Shown here piece after piece: positions 1 to 11,541 of a DNA stretch of 64,000 nt. The stretch spans positions 490,304 through 554,303 of the forward strand of contig NZ_VCAO01000001.1 in the NCBI RefSeq assembly GCF_005884405.1. The letters are read 5' to 3'. Under the pieces are notes generated by a model, which was not told the DNA's origin, did no database searches, and saw nothing but the letters and a program-made list of their open reading frames with translations. The stretch is from Qipengyuania marisflavi (GTDB lineage Bacteria > Pseudomonadota > Alphaproteobacteria > Sphingomonadales > Sphingomonadaceae). The stretch's first letter is position 1. Every line of letters starts with the position of its first letter. The translations under genes and the position numbers were made by a program.

Positions 1-569
1 ATGATGCTGCGCCGCTGCCGCAGGTCGTGCTGGAAACCTCGTTGGGCGCGATCACGATCACGTTGGAGGCCGAGCGCGCGCCGATCACGGCGGCAAATTT
101 CCTGCGCTATGTCGACGATGGACGCTTCGATGGCACAGTGTTCTATCGCGCGATGCGGCTGGATTTTGGCGAGCAGCCAAATGGCCTGGTGCAGGCGGGC
201 ACGCAGTATGACCCTGACCGTATTCTGCCGCCGATCGCGCATGAGCCGACCACGCTGACCGGGCTTAGCCACACGCGCGGCGCGGTTTCAATGGCGATGG
301 ATTTGCCGGGCAGTTCGACCGGCGATTTCTCGATCATGGTACAGGACCAGCCCGCTCTGGACGCCAATCCCGAGGCGGAGGAGCAGGTCTGGCGCGATGG
401 CTATGCGGTGTTCGGCTTCGTCACCGAAGGCATGGCTGTGATCGAGGCAATACACGCCGCGCCGACCGATCCCGATAAGGGCGAAGGCTGGATGAAAGGC
501 CAGATGCTGGCCGATCCGGTAACGATCATCAGCGCCCGGCGGGTGGAGGCCTCTGCTACGTCCGACTAA
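1..569 (+). CDS. Peptidylprolyl isomerase, cyclophilin type (5' end outside the window)
   Basis: Cyclophilin-like cis-trans prolyl isomerase, a protein-folding catalyst probably acting in the periplasm. The reading frame is already open at the first bases of the window (DAAPLPQVVLETSLG...), so the start codon and any signal peptide lie upstream. The GTG at 27 is internal and should not be taken as the start. The visible part has the cyclophilin layout: a strand matching 'V.LETSLGAITI.L', an 'AP.TAANFL.YVD.G.FDGT.FYR' helix and loop, and a 'RGAVSMA' strand. The C-terminus ends four bases into the convergent membrane-protein gene, so the two stop codons overlap. The family is clear. Cellular location is inferred because the N-terminus is missing. 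Confidence 0.85.
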   Translation, partial: DAAPLPQVVLETSLGAITITLEAERAPITAANFLRYVDDGRFDGTVFYRAMRLDFGEQPNGLVQAGTQYDPDRILPPIAHEPTTLTGLSHTRGAVSMAMDLPGSSTGDFSIMVQDQPALDANPEAEEQVWRDGYAVFGFVTEGMAVIEAIHAAPTDPDKGEGWMKGQMLADPVTIISARRVEASATSD

Positions 570-1024
570 GTGGAAACACCCGCACTCTTATTGCGCACCA
601 AACACCAGCCCAGCACGCCGCCAAACACAAGATGCGCGAAAGCGGTGATCGCGCCGCGCGCCATCGCGAACCACGGGAACATGGCGGTAAAGCCGTAAAA
701 ATTAACGAAGTAGATTGCCAGCCCGAACAGCATTCCAACCAGCATCACCATGTTGCGCGACAGGTCCAGACTGCGCATCGCCAAAGCGAACAGCGCGCCC
801 AGCACGGCTGACAGCACAAAGTGGATGATCATCCCCACCATCACGATAGCTGCATCGAAAGTTGCAGGCGGCGGCAGGACATCGGGCCCCATGCCGATCG
901 CCGCCATCATGCGCGGCGGACCCCATAATGCTCCGCCGCCAACGGTCGGCACCAGCATCATTTCGACCAGCAGAAACACCAGCCCCGCGACCAGTCCTGC
1001 GATAATTCCATTGCGTATCGTCAT
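566..1024 (-). CDS. Conserved hypothetical membrane protein, 4 predicted TM segments
   Basis: A 152-residue very hydrophobic protein with about four membrane spans: near residues 5-25 (IIAGLVAGLVFLLVEMML), 60-80, 90-110 and 120-140. The start is the ATG at 1024, preceded by a strong AGGAGG; the longer upstream frame has no such signal. I recognise no enzyme motif. It lies downstream of the lipoprotein metallopeptidase gene on the same strand with a 56-nt gap, and its stop codon overlaps the convergent cyclophilin stop by four bases. The function is unknown. Confidence 0.75.
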   Translation of the reverse strand: MTIRNGIIAGLVAGLVFLLVEMMLVPTVGGGALWGPPRMMAAIGMGPDVLPPPATFDAAIVMVGMIIHFVLSAVLGALFALAMRSLDLSRNMVMLVGMLFGLAIYFVNFYGFTAMFPWFAMARGAITAFAHLVFGGVLGWCLVRNKSAGVST

Positions 1025-1080
1025 GGTTTGCCTCCTGAAACGTCCCCTCAGGTTCGTGGCAAGACGGCAAATGGTTACAC

Positions 1081-1986
1081 TCAGCAGACTTCGGCAGTGT
1101 TCTCGGGCGGCGGACCGGGCGGTACGCGGCCCGAATGCATATAGAACGGATCGGATTTCAGCTGATGGTTGTCGCCATAGACCCTCCCCAGCGCGGCGTA
1201 GAGCGCAGGGTCGTATTCCGCCAAATCGGTGTGATTTAAAATGCGGCGCCCGCCAAACACCTGCAGCCGGTTGGAATTGAACCAGAACTGCGTGCCCTCG
1301 GCCCAATATTCATCTGCCGTGGTCATAGTATATTCGTTCTGGAACCGCCCCGCCGCCTTGGCATCGGCATAGGCGCTCTCAATCTCGGCATAGAGCGGCA
1401 GATCGGTATGCCGCACCGCGTCGAGTATCTGATGCGCAAATTCGTGGACGAAAATCGTCTCGCCCCAATAGCGGGTGGTGGGCAGGCCCAGCACATCCTC
1501 TTCGGACCCGACCATATGCCGCCCGCCAGTGCCCCGTGCGCGGGCATTCCAATAGGCGCGGTCGGACAGCGCGCCGATCCGCACGTCGTAATGCTTCAGC
1601 TCGCACCGCGTCAGCCGCACATCATCACGCGCCGGTTTCTTCCAGTCGCGCAATTCGGGCAGGTCGAGCAGCGCCTCGTCCTCGGCAATCAACGCAATCC
1701 GGTAATCGTTCGCCGCCAGCCACCGCGCCAGGTCAGGGCGATGGGCGATCATCCCTTGCGCCATGTCGCGCGCGGCTAGGAGGGCCTCCTGCGGCACCTT
1801 TGCAGACGCGATGATCGGGATACCCTCAGCAGCCAGATAGCTCCGGTAAAACGGGTCGAGACCTAGCGCGCTGGGTGGTGCGGCGGGCACAGTTGTGCAG
1901 CCGCACAGCACCAGCGAGGCGAGCCATAAAACTCGCCGCTGCAAATCAATAAACCCGCTTCTTCGGTTCGATGTAAGCCACATCAT
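1081..1986 (-). CDS. Putative zinc metallopeptidase lipoprotein with HEFAH motif
   Basis: About 300 residues. The N-terminus has a hydrophobic stretch ending in an LCGC lipobox, so it is probably a lipoprotein. In mid-protein an HEFAH sequence fits the HExxH zinc-binding signature, followed about 50 residues later by '[15 protein letters not shown]', whose Glu could be the third ligand. This is inferred from motifs; the exact peptidase family was not identified. The ATG pair at 1986 overlaps the end of sdhA by 41 nt. A TTG at 1944, two bases past the sdhA stop, would give a tidier signal peptide ([16 protein letters not shown]), so the start is uncertain. It sits where sdhB would normally follow sdhA. 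Confidence 0.7.
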   Translation of the reverse strand: MMWLTSNRRSGFIDLQRRVLWLASLVLCGCTTVPAAPPSALGLDPFYRSYLAAEGIPIIASAKVPQEALLAARDMAQGMIAHRPDLARWLAANDYRIALIAEDEALLDLPELRDWKKPARDDVRLTRCELKHYDVRIGALSDRAYWNARARGTGGRHMVGSEEDVLGLPTTRYWGETIFVHEFAHQILDAVRHTDLPLYAEIESAYADAKAAGRFQNEYTMTTADEYWAEGTQFWFNSNRLQVFGGRRILNHTDLAEYDPALYAALGRVYGDNHQLKSDPFYMHSGRVPPGPPPENTAEVC

Positions 1987-3778
1987 CCGTCAGGGTGAAT
2001 TCGTGCACCGGGCGGTAGTCGATCTTGACGCCGCCGCCCTTGCCGCCCCAGCCTTCAAACCAAGCGGCAGTGTGCTTCATCCATTCAGCATCGTTGCGGT
2101 CGGGGAAGTCCTCGTGCGCGTGGGCACCGCGGCTTTCCTTACGGTTTTCTGCCGACGCCATCGTGACATTGGCCTGCGCCATCAGATTGTCGAGTTCGAG
2201 TGTCTCGATCAGATCACTGTTCCAGATGAGCGAGCGGTCGGTGACGTGGACGTCCTCCATCCGCCTGTTGATCTGTGTCAGCTTCTCGACACCTTCGGAC
2301 AACAGTGCGCTGTCGCGGAACACCGCCGCGTGGCGGGTCATGGTCTTCTGCATCTCGCCGCGAATCTGTGCGGTGGGCGAACCGCCGGAGGCGTGGCGGA
2401 AATGGTCGAGGCGTGACAGCGACATCTCTGCCGAATCCTTGGGCAATTCGTCATGGGAGGTGCCCGGCTTGATCAATTCCTTGAGCCGGTGCCCGGTCGC
2501 GCGGCCAAACACCACCAGATCGATCAGCGAGTTGGAGCCAAGCCGGTTGGCACCGTGCACCGACACGCACGCCGCCTCGCCCACGGCGAACAGGCCGGGG
2601 ACCACAGTTTCCGGATTGCCGTCCGCGCCGATGGTCACGACCTCGCCGTGATAATTACAGGGGATGCCGCCCATGTTGTAATGCACCGTGGGTGTCACGG
2701 GCAGCGGCTGGCGCGTCAGATCGACGCCGGCAAAGATCTTGCCGCTTTCGGTAATGCCGGGCAGCCGTTCCGCCAGAATGGCCGGATCGATATGGTCGAG
2801 GTGCAGGAAGATGTGATCCTTCTCTGGCCCGACACCGCGCCCTTCGCGCATTTCCAGCGCCATCGAACGCGATACGACATCGCGGCTGGCGAGATCCTTG
2901 GCCGATGGGGCATAGCGTTCCATGAACCGCTCGCCTTCGGAATTGGTGAGGTAACCGCCCTCGCCCCGCGCGCCTTCGGTAATCAGCACGCCCGCGCCGT
3001 AAATGCCGGTGGGGTGGAACTGGACGAACTCCATATCCTGCATCGGCAGGCCCGCGCGCAGCACCATTCCGCCGCCGTCGCCGGTGCAGGTATGGGCACT
3101 GGTCGCGGTGAAGTAGCAGCGGCCATAACCGCCGGTTGCCAGCACGACCGATTTCGAGCGGAAGCGGTGGATCGTCCCGTCATCCAGACACATCGCGATC
3201 ACGCCGACGCAGGCGCCATCTTTCATGATCAGATCGATGGCGAAATATTCGATGAAGAAGTCCGCAGCGTATTTCAGGCTCTGCTGATAGAGCGCGTGCA
3301 GCATGGCGTGGCCGGTACGGTCGGCGGCGGCGCAGGTGCGCTGGACCGGCGGGCCTTCGCCCATATTCTGCATATGCCCGCCAAACGGGCGCTGATAAAT
3401 GGTGCCGTCGGCATTTCGGCTGAACGGCACCCCCGCATGCTCCAGCTCGTAAACCGCCTGCGGTGCTTCGCGCACCATATATTCGATCGCGTCCTGATCA
3501 CCCAGCCAGTCAGATCCCTTGACGGTGTCATACATATGCCACTGCCAGTGATCGGGGGTGTTATTGCCCAGCGATGCGGCGATCCCGCCCTGTGCGGCCA
3601 CAGTGTGGCTGCGGGTCGGGAACACCTTGGTGATGCAGGCGGTTTTCAGACCAGCTTCGGCAGCCCCCATCGTGGCGCGCAGGCCCGAACCGCCCGCGCC
3701 CACAACCACCACATCATAGGTGTGGTCGATGATCGGATAGGCCGTGTCGCCAATGGTGAAAGTGTCGCTGTGGGCCAT
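1946..3778 (-). CDS. sdhA: Succinate dehydrogenase flavoprotein subunit
   Basis: Catalytic FAD subunit of respiratory complex II, oxidising succinate to fumarate in the TCA cycle on the cytoplasmic face of the inner membrane. It has 610 residues, normal for the family. Visible motifs are the dinucleotide-binding GAGGSGLRA near residue 27, the SHTVAAQGG segment whose His58 matches the covalent-FAD histidine, [15 protein letters not shown] with the substrate-binding Arg, and [11 protein letters not shown]. The start is the ATG at 3778, which overlaps the sdhD stop as ATGA; the further-upstream methionine of the open frame lies inside sdhD. No sdhB follows: the next gene is a putative metallopeptidase. 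Confidence 0.97.
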   Translation of the reverse strand: MAHSDTFTIGDTAYPIIDHTYDVVVVGAGGSGLRATMGAAEAGLKTACITKVFPTRSHTVAAQGGIAASLGNNTPDHWQWHMYDTVKGSDWLGDQDAIEYMVREAPQAVYELEHAGVPFSRNADGTIYQRPFGGHMQNMGEGPPVQRTCAAADRTGHAMLHALYQQSLKYAADFFIEYFAIDLIMKDGACVGVIAMCLDDGTIHRFRSKSVVLATGGYGRCYFTATSAHTCTGDGGGMVLRAGLPMQDMEFVQFHPTGIYGAGVLITEGARGEGGYLTNSEGERFMERYAPSAKDLASRDVVSRSMALEMREGRGVGPEKDHIFLHLDHIDPAILAERLPGITESGKIFAGVDLTRQPLPVTPTVHYNMGGIPCNYHGEVVTIGADGNPETVVPGLFAVGEAACVSVHGANRLGSNSLIDLVVFGRATGHRLKELIKPGTSHDELPKDSAEMSLSRLDHFRHASGGSPTAQIRGEMQKTMTRHAAVFRDSALLSEGVEKLTQINRRMEDVHVTDRSLIWNSDLIETLELDNLMAQANVTMASAENRKESRGAHAHEDFPDRNDAEWMKHTAAWFEGWGGKGGGVKIDYRPVHEFTLTDDVAYIEPKKRVY

Positions 3779-4164
3779 CAGGCGGCTCCTCCAAGCGCGA
3801 GGCGCGCAATACAAATAAGTCCGAATACCCCGCCGCCAATGGCCGCCAGATTGAGCAGCGCCAGCACGGCGAATTTGTTGCCCGGTGTGTGGACGTAATC
3901 TTCAGCCAGCACCTGCAGGCCAAGCTTGGCGTGCCAGAAGGTCGAGATGACCAGCAGCGCCAGCGCGGTTGCCGGGATCGGCTTGGACGCCCAGCCTGTT
4001 ACCGTGGTGAAATCATATGCTGGCAGCAGCGCGAAGCTGACAACCAGAAACATCATCAGCACCAGATTGCCGATGGCGGTAAAGCGTTGCAGCAGCCAGT
4101 GGTGCGGGCCATGATGCGCACTGCCCAGTCCGCGCACGCGGCCGATTGAGGTTCCGTTACCCAT
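3778..4164 (-). CDS. sdhD: Succinate dehydrogenase membrane anchor subunit
   Basis: Hydrophobic anchor subunit of complex II, 128 residues with three membrane spans (about 25-47, 60-80 and 95-120). The family hallmark '[17 protein letters not shown]' is present and supplies the candidate haem-ligand and quinone-site histidine/aspartate residues. It pairs with SdhC to hold haem b and the ubiquinone site and to dock SdhA/SdhB. It sits between sdhC (9-nt gap) and sdhA (4-nt overlap), so the three are one transcription unit read sdhC-sdhD-sdhA. Confidence 0.93.
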   Translation of the reverse strand: MGNGTSIGRVRGLGSAHHGPHHWLLQRFTAIGNLVLMMFLVVSFALLPAYDFTTVTGWASKPIPATALALLVISTFWHAKLGLQVLAEDYVHTPGNKFAVLALLNLAAIGGGVFGLICIARLALGGAA

Positions 4165-4173
4165 GGGTGCAGC

Positions 4174-4554
4174 TCACTTGAGGTAGATGACCGCCCAGAA
4201 GGCGATGGTGAGAAGAATGCCGAGGACCGGTGCCAGCACCGACCACATCTTGTTGGTGTCAAGTTCGTAACCCGCGCCAATATCCAGCACGAAATGGCGC
4301 AGCCCGCTCATCATATGGGTGAAAAACGCCCATGACAGGCCGACCATGACGATCCAGCCAATCGGGCTGGTCATCACAGCAGTAAAGGTCGCATAGCTTT
4401 CCTCCCCGCCTGCCATCGCGCCCAACCACCACAGCAGCACGCCCAGACCAACCAGCGCCAGCCCGTCGCCGGTAACCCGGTGCAGGATCGAGACCGCCAT
4501 ATGCGGTCCCCATTTCCAGATCGAAAGATGCGGTGAGAGCGGGCGCTCGGCCAT
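4174..4554 (-). CDS. sdhC: Succinate dehydrogenase cytochrome b556 subunit
   Basis: First gene of the sdh operon, 126 residues. The opening 'RPLSPHLSIWKWG' and 'SILHRVTG' are the SdhC signature, with the Ser/Arg residues of the ubiquinone pocket. 'THMMSGLRHFVLDIG' carries the expected haem-ligand His and the second signature. There are three membrane spans. Its promoter must lie in the roughly 110-bp divergent gap shared with the SDR gene. Confidence 0.95.
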   Translation of the reverse strand: MAERPLSPHLSIWKWGPHMAVSILHRVTGDGLALVGLGVLLWWLGAMAGGEESYATFTAVMTSPIGWIVMVGLSWAFFTHMMSGLRHFVLDIGAGYELDTNKMWSVLAPVLGILLTIAFWAVIYLK

Positions 4555-4664
4555 GATACTTGTCCGATTGGTGAATTTGGAAGGTCATCCCTTAGCGAAG
4601 CTGGCGCATGAGGCAAGGCAGGCCCGCTCGACAAGGCAGCGAAATTTTCGGATAGCGCTTGGCC

Positions 4665-5375
4665 ATGACCAACATACTCCTCACCGGATCGAGCCGCGGC
4701 ATCGGCGCAGCAGCCAAAACCGCCCTGGAGACGCGCGGCGTGCGCGTTATCGGGCAGGCGACGCGCAGCGATGCAATCGACACCGTGCCCGCCGATTTCC
4801 GCGACCCCGCCGCCCCGCATGAACTGTGGGAGGCCGCGCTCGCCCGCGCTGGCGGCACTCTTGATGTGCTGGTGAACAATGCCGGGCTGTTCGCCGCCAA
4901 TCCCGTGGCCAGCTCTGACATCGCCTGGCTGGATGCGTGGGAGGATACGATGCGCATAAATCTGACCGCTGCGGCCCAGCTGAGCCGCTTTGCGATCCGC
5001 CACTGGCAGGAACGCGGCACTGCGGGCCGCATCGTCCACGTCGCCAGCCGCGCCGGGCACCGCGGAGATTCGCCCGCGCACTGGCATTATGCCGCGTCCA
5101 AAGGCGGGATGCTGGCCATGCACAAGAGCATCGCGCGGGCTTATGCTGCGGAAAACATCCTCAGCTTCGCGATCACACCGGGCTTCACCGATACCGCGAT
5201 GGCAGGCGATTATCTGGAAAGCCGCGGCGGCGCCGGACTACTCACCGACATCCCGCTGGGCCGCGTGGCACAGCCAGAGGAAATCGCCAGACTGATAGAA
5301 TTCTGCGCACTGGACGCGCCGCCTTCGCTGACCGGGGCGACGCTGGATGCCAATGGAGCGAGCTATGTGCGGTAG
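4665..5375 (+). CDS. SDR family NAD(P)-dependent oxidoreductase
   Basis: Classical short-chain dehydrogenase/reductase, 236 residues. The nucleotide motif TGSSRGIG lies at residues 8-15, the NNAG motif near 75, and the catalytic set is Ser (VASRAG region), then Tyr-x-x-x-Lys as YAASK. A C-terminal GATLDANGASY segment is typical of the family. The substrate cannot be read from sequence. The ATG at 4665 is preferred over the in-frame TTG two codons upstream. It is divergent from sdhC, with prmA following 65 nt downstream. Confidence 0.88.
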   Translation: MTNILLTGSSRGIGAAAKTALETRGVRVIGQATRSDAIDTVPADFRDPAAPHELWEAALARAGGTLDVLVNNAGLFAANPVASSDIAWLDAWEDTMRINLTAAAQLSRFAIRHWQERGTAGRIVHVASRAGHRGDSPAHWHYAASKGGMLAMHKSIARAYAAENILSFAITPGFTDTAMAGDYLESRGGAGLLTDIPLGRVAQPEEIARLIEFCALDAPPSLTGATLDANGASYVR

Positions 5376-5440
5376 GACCACAATACATCGGCACGCGATC
5401 GCAACCCCCGCCTGCACGGGGAAGACGAGGGTAAAAACTT

Positions 5441-6343
5441 TTGGATAGCTGGAAAATCACCGCCGAGGTTTCCAAGGACGTCGCCCGCGCGGCGTTGGTG
5501 GCGCATGAGGATGCGGCGGACTGGCCCGGCGAATGGGTGCTGACCGGGATGGAGATCGCTGACGGTCGGCCCGAGGATTGGGTGGTCGAAGTGTTCCTGC
5601 CGCATAAGCCGAGCGCTGCCGACAAGCGCCGCCTGGCCGCACTGTTCGGGGCCTCACCGCCGCCGCTCAAGGCGGAGAAACTGCCTGAAACCGATTGGGT
5701 TGTCGCCAGCCAGCTGGGTGTCGATCCTATCCATGCGGGCCGCTTTACCGTCCGCACGCCCGAGCATGAACCGCAGCCAGATACAGCCGATTTCGTGATA
5801 CCCGCCAGTCAGGCATTCGGCACCGGACAGCACGAGACCACTGCGGGCTGTCTGGCCATGCTGGACCTGATGAAGCGGCGCGGCATCGTTGTGCGCAACC
5901 ATGCCGATATCGGCACGGGCACAGGCTTGCTGGCCTTTGCCGCCATGCATCTGTGGCCGCAAGCCGATGCGATTGCCTCCGACATTGACGAGGTTTGCAG
6001 CGATGTAGTGGTGCACAATGCGGCGCTTAACGACGTGCCAATGGGCACTGCGCCCGGCGCGCTGACGATAGTGATTGCCGACGGGATGGCCGACCCGCTG
6101 CTGACCGCCCGGGCCCCTTACGATCTGCTGATCGCCAATATTCTGGCCGGTCCGCTGGTGGAGCTGGCACCCGCACTGGGTGCCGCCGTTGCGCCGGGTG
6201 GTCAGCTGCTGCTCGCCGGGCTGCTCGAAACGCAGGAGCCCCGCATCCGCGCAGCCTATCTGCGGATGGGCTTCCGCCTGTCGCACCGTCTGGTCAAGGG
6301 TGACTGGTCGATCCTGTGGCTGCGCCGAAGCCTGGTGCGGTGA
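5441..6343 (+). CDS. prmA: Ribosomal protein L11 methyltransferase
   Basis: SAM-dependent methyltransferase that trimethylates ribosomal protein L11, 300 residues. The PrmA-specific 'AFGTGQHETT' loop is followed by the SAM motif DIGTGTGLLAFAA and by 'LIANILAGPLVELAP', which holds the N-x-x-A/P-type motif IV. The start is a TTG at 5441 with GAGG about 8 nt upstream; no ATG in frame gives a full N-terminal L11-binding domain. Its stop overlaps the next gene (GTGA), indicating translational coupling. Confidence 0.93.
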   Translation: MDSWKITAEVSKDVARAALVAHEDAADWPGEWVLTGMEIADGRPEDWVVEVFLPHKPSAADKRRLAALFGASPPPLKAEKLPETDWVVASQLGVDPIHAGRFTVRTPEHEPQPDTADFVIPASQAFGTGQHETTAGCLAMLDLMKRRGIVVRNHADIGTGTGLLAFAAMHLWPQADAIASDIDEVCSDVVVHNAALNDVPMGTAPGALTIVIADGMADPLLTARAPYDLLIANILAGPLVELAPALGAAVAPGGQLLLAGLLETQEPRIRAAYLRMGFRLSHRLVKGDWSILWLRRSLVR

Positions 6344-7008
6344 CGCGGCTGCGCCATTGGCTTGGCGGCTTTGTCGCCGTGATCGCATTTCTGGTTGCGG
6401 GGTTCTTCGTGGCGACCTGGGTCGGCAGCTCGGTGTCGCGCAACACCGCATGGGTCGAACCTGCCGAGGGGGTCGAGATCATGGTCGGCACCAATGGCAT
6501 CCACACCGAACTGGTGCTGCCACTGGTCACCCCGATCAAGGATTGGCGCGCCGACTTTCCCGCATCCGATATCCTTGACCCGGCGCGCGCTTACACGCAT
6601 GTCGCGGTGAGCTGGGGCGAGCGTGAGGTGTTCCTGAACACGCCGACATGGTCAGATCTCAAACTGTCCACTGCGGTGGGTGCCGCGATTGGCGGCGACG
6701 GCTTGCTCCATGTCGCGCATTATGTCCGTCCTGCACCCGGCCCCGAAAATCGCCCGCTGATGCTGACCGAGCCGCAGTATGCGCGGCTGGTCGCGGCGAT
6801 AGAGGCGCAGGTGCTGCCGCCAGCGCAGCGTATCCGCCACCGCGGCTATGCCAGCTGGGATGTGTTTTACGACGCGCCCGGCCGCTATCACCTTGGCAAT
6901 ACCTGCAACCAATGGACCAGCGATACGCTGGCCGCTGCCGGGGTGCGCATCGGATCGTGGACCCCGCTTCCGGGCGGGGTGATGAAGTGGATTCCTGACG
7001 CCGACTGA
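6340..7008 (+). CDS. DUF2459 / TIGR02117-family membrane-anchored protein
   Basis: About 222 residues with one N-terminal membrane anchor (FVAVIAFLVAGFFVATWVG) and a periplasmic domain. 'VEIMVGTNGIHTELVLPL' and 'THVAVSWGEREVFLNTPTW' match the DUF2459 family, and a conserved 'TCNQWTSDTL' lies near the end. Some relatives are annotated near urease genes, but no biochemical role is established. I place the start at the GTG at 6340, overlapping the prmA stop by four bases; a GTG at 6316 is also in frame. Confidence 0.75.
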   Translation: MTRLRHWLGGFVAVIAFLVAGFFVATWVGSSVSRNTAWVEPAEGVEIMVGTNGIHTELVLPLVTPIKDWRADFPASDILDPARAYTHVAVSWGEREVFLNTPTWSDLKLSTAVGAAIGGDGLLHVAHYVRPAPGPENRPLMLTEPQYARLVAAIEAQVLPPAQRIRHRGYASWDVFYDAPGRYHLGNTCNQWTSDTLAAAGVRIGSWTPLPGGVMKWIPDAD

Positions 7009-7015
7009 CCCGGCA

Positions 7016-8485
7016 TCACACCGCCAGCGCCGCCTCCGCCACCGCATTGCCCGCTGTGGGCCGCCCGACATCCAGCAATCCGCGCACGCTTTCGTTGAAG
7101 ATCAAACGCTGCTGCGGATAATGCTTGCAGTGAATGGCGAACAGCCGGGCCAGCTCGTCCTCGCCCAGCGCGGCGCGAAACCCCGGGACCAGCGCGCTCT
7201 TGCCAAAATGCGGGCGGGTATCCGGCTCATATTGCATCACCTGCCGCTGGATCCGCTCCAGCCAGGCATAATCGCGCGGATCGGCAAACAGATCGATGGC
7301 CGCAACCGGGCCTTTGAAATTGGCGGCAAAGGGCAGATGCGAACTGCCCTCCAGCTCGCGCACCCCGATCAGGCTTTTCAAATAAAACCCCAGATCGCGC
7401 AGACCCTCCACCTCCAGCATGATGAACTTCACCACCGCCTCGGCCCGGTCGAGCGGGACATGGAACGCCAGATTGTAAGCGGTATGCGTGGTCGAGAATA
7501 CGCCGCGCAGTACATCCGGCCCGCGCTCATTCATCAGCCCCGGCTGCGGGTCGTACAGATAATCCAGATCGTGCGGGTCGGTGATGACGCTCTGCCGTTT
7601 GGTAATGTCGAGCCGGTCCACAAAATGCTGCATCTTGCGCCGCGCGCTGGGGAAAAAGCGGTCGAACGCCCAATAATGTTTCAGGAACACCTCAGCCAGC
7701 CAGCCACCGGAGAAGATGCGGGATTTGTAGTCGGGCAGCCGCTCCGCCTCCTCGCACGGGGTCAGCGTGTGCAGCATGATCATCGGGTCGGCGGCGCTGG
7801 AATACGGCACCGCCGCCCAGCTGGACGCCACCGCGCCATTTTGCAGCAACCGCTTCTTCGACAGCCGCGTAATGTGCGCAACCGATTCAAACGCCTCCAG
7901 CGGCGCAGTGCGCAATTCCACCTCGATGATCGGCGCGATCACCCCGAACGACAGCGCAACATAGCGGAAATCGGGGTCGTTGCGGGTCAGCCGCACCCGC
8001 AGGCCATCTCCGTCCAGAAAGGTCAGCGAGACCAGACCATGCGCCATCACCGGCTCCGCGCCATAGCCATGCGTGCCCGTCAGCAGCGCGCCGATCACGG
8101 TCTGCTGCATATAATTGCCGCTGTTCAGCATCCGGCGGTCTTTGGTCAGCAGGAACCGCTTCAGCTCCTCGATCGAAACCGATGCGCCCACAGTCGCTAT
8201 ATGTGATTGCGGGTCGTATGCCAGCGTCGTCAGCCCGCCCTCGCGCATCATCATCGCGTTGACACGCGGCACCACCTGCACCCCGTTATAAGAATGCGCC
8301 TTGCCGATACAGCTGAAGCCGCCTTCGCGCACCTTGCTGGCGAGTTCCGCCTCGGTCGCCGGAATGCAGGCCTCGGCATCGCCGCGAAACACATGCATCC
8401 ATGAATAGATGCGGCGCAGTCCCGCCTTGCCCTCGCCCTTGGCGACTTTGCGATTGCGCAATGCGCGTTCGACCGATTTCAGCAT
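7016..8485 (-). CDS. FAD-linked oxidoreductase, D-arabinono-1,4-lactone / L-gulonolactone oxidase type
   Basis: A 489-residue VAO/PCMH-fold flavoenzyme. The N-terminal half has an FAD_binding_4 layout (SCIGKAHSYNGVQVV, YDPQSHIATVGAS, GNYMQQTVIGALLTGTHGYG). The last is the FAD-contacting loop of aldonolactone oxidases. The C-terminal half ends with 'DTRPHFGKSALV', resembling the (W/H)-G-K-x-H active-site segment of the ALO family. It probably oxidises a sugar lactone or related polyol using oxygen or a quinone. The substrate is not determinable. It is convergent with the DUF2459 gene (7-nt gap), with 105 nt between its start and the ligA stop. Confidence 0.82.
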   Translation of the reverse strand: MLKSVERALRNRKVAKGEGKAGLRRIYSWMHVFRGDAEACIPATEAELASKVREGGFSCIGKAHSYNGVQVVPRVNAMMMREGGLTTLAYDPQSHIATVGASVSIEELKRFLLTKDRRMLNSGNYMQQTVIGALLTGTHGYGAEPVMAHGLVSLTFLDGDGLRVRLTRNDPDFRYVALSFGVIAPIIEVELRTAPLEAFESVAHITRLSKKRLLQNGAVASSWAAVPYSSAADPMIMLHTLTPCEEAERLPDYKSRIFSGGWLAEVFLKHYWAFDRFFPSARRKMQHFVDRLDITKRQSVITDPHDLDYLYDPQPGLMNERGPDVLRGVFSTTHTAYNLAFHVPLDRAEAVVKFIMLEVEGLRDLGFYLKSLIGVRELEGSSHLPFAANFKGPVAAIDLFADPRDYAWLERIQRQVMQYEPDTRPHFGKSALVPGFRAALGEDELARLFAIHCKHYPQQRLIFNESVRGLLDVGRPTAGNAVAEAALAV

Positions 8486-8590
8486 TTGCCCCGCCCCACC
8501 AGTGAAGCGCGCAGCCTAACAGTAATTGCCAGTGCTGGCGAGACGCGCGCGGGAATAGCCCGGTTACGAAAGCGAGTATGCGGCGGAGAT

Positions 8591-11532
<2,942 letters not shown>

Positions 11533-11541
11533 GGCAAAGCG

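Noticed and set aside
2453-3898. 481-residue plus-strand open frame opposite sdhA
   Set aside because: Antisense to sdhA/sdhD with unlikely composition; no supporting start signal.
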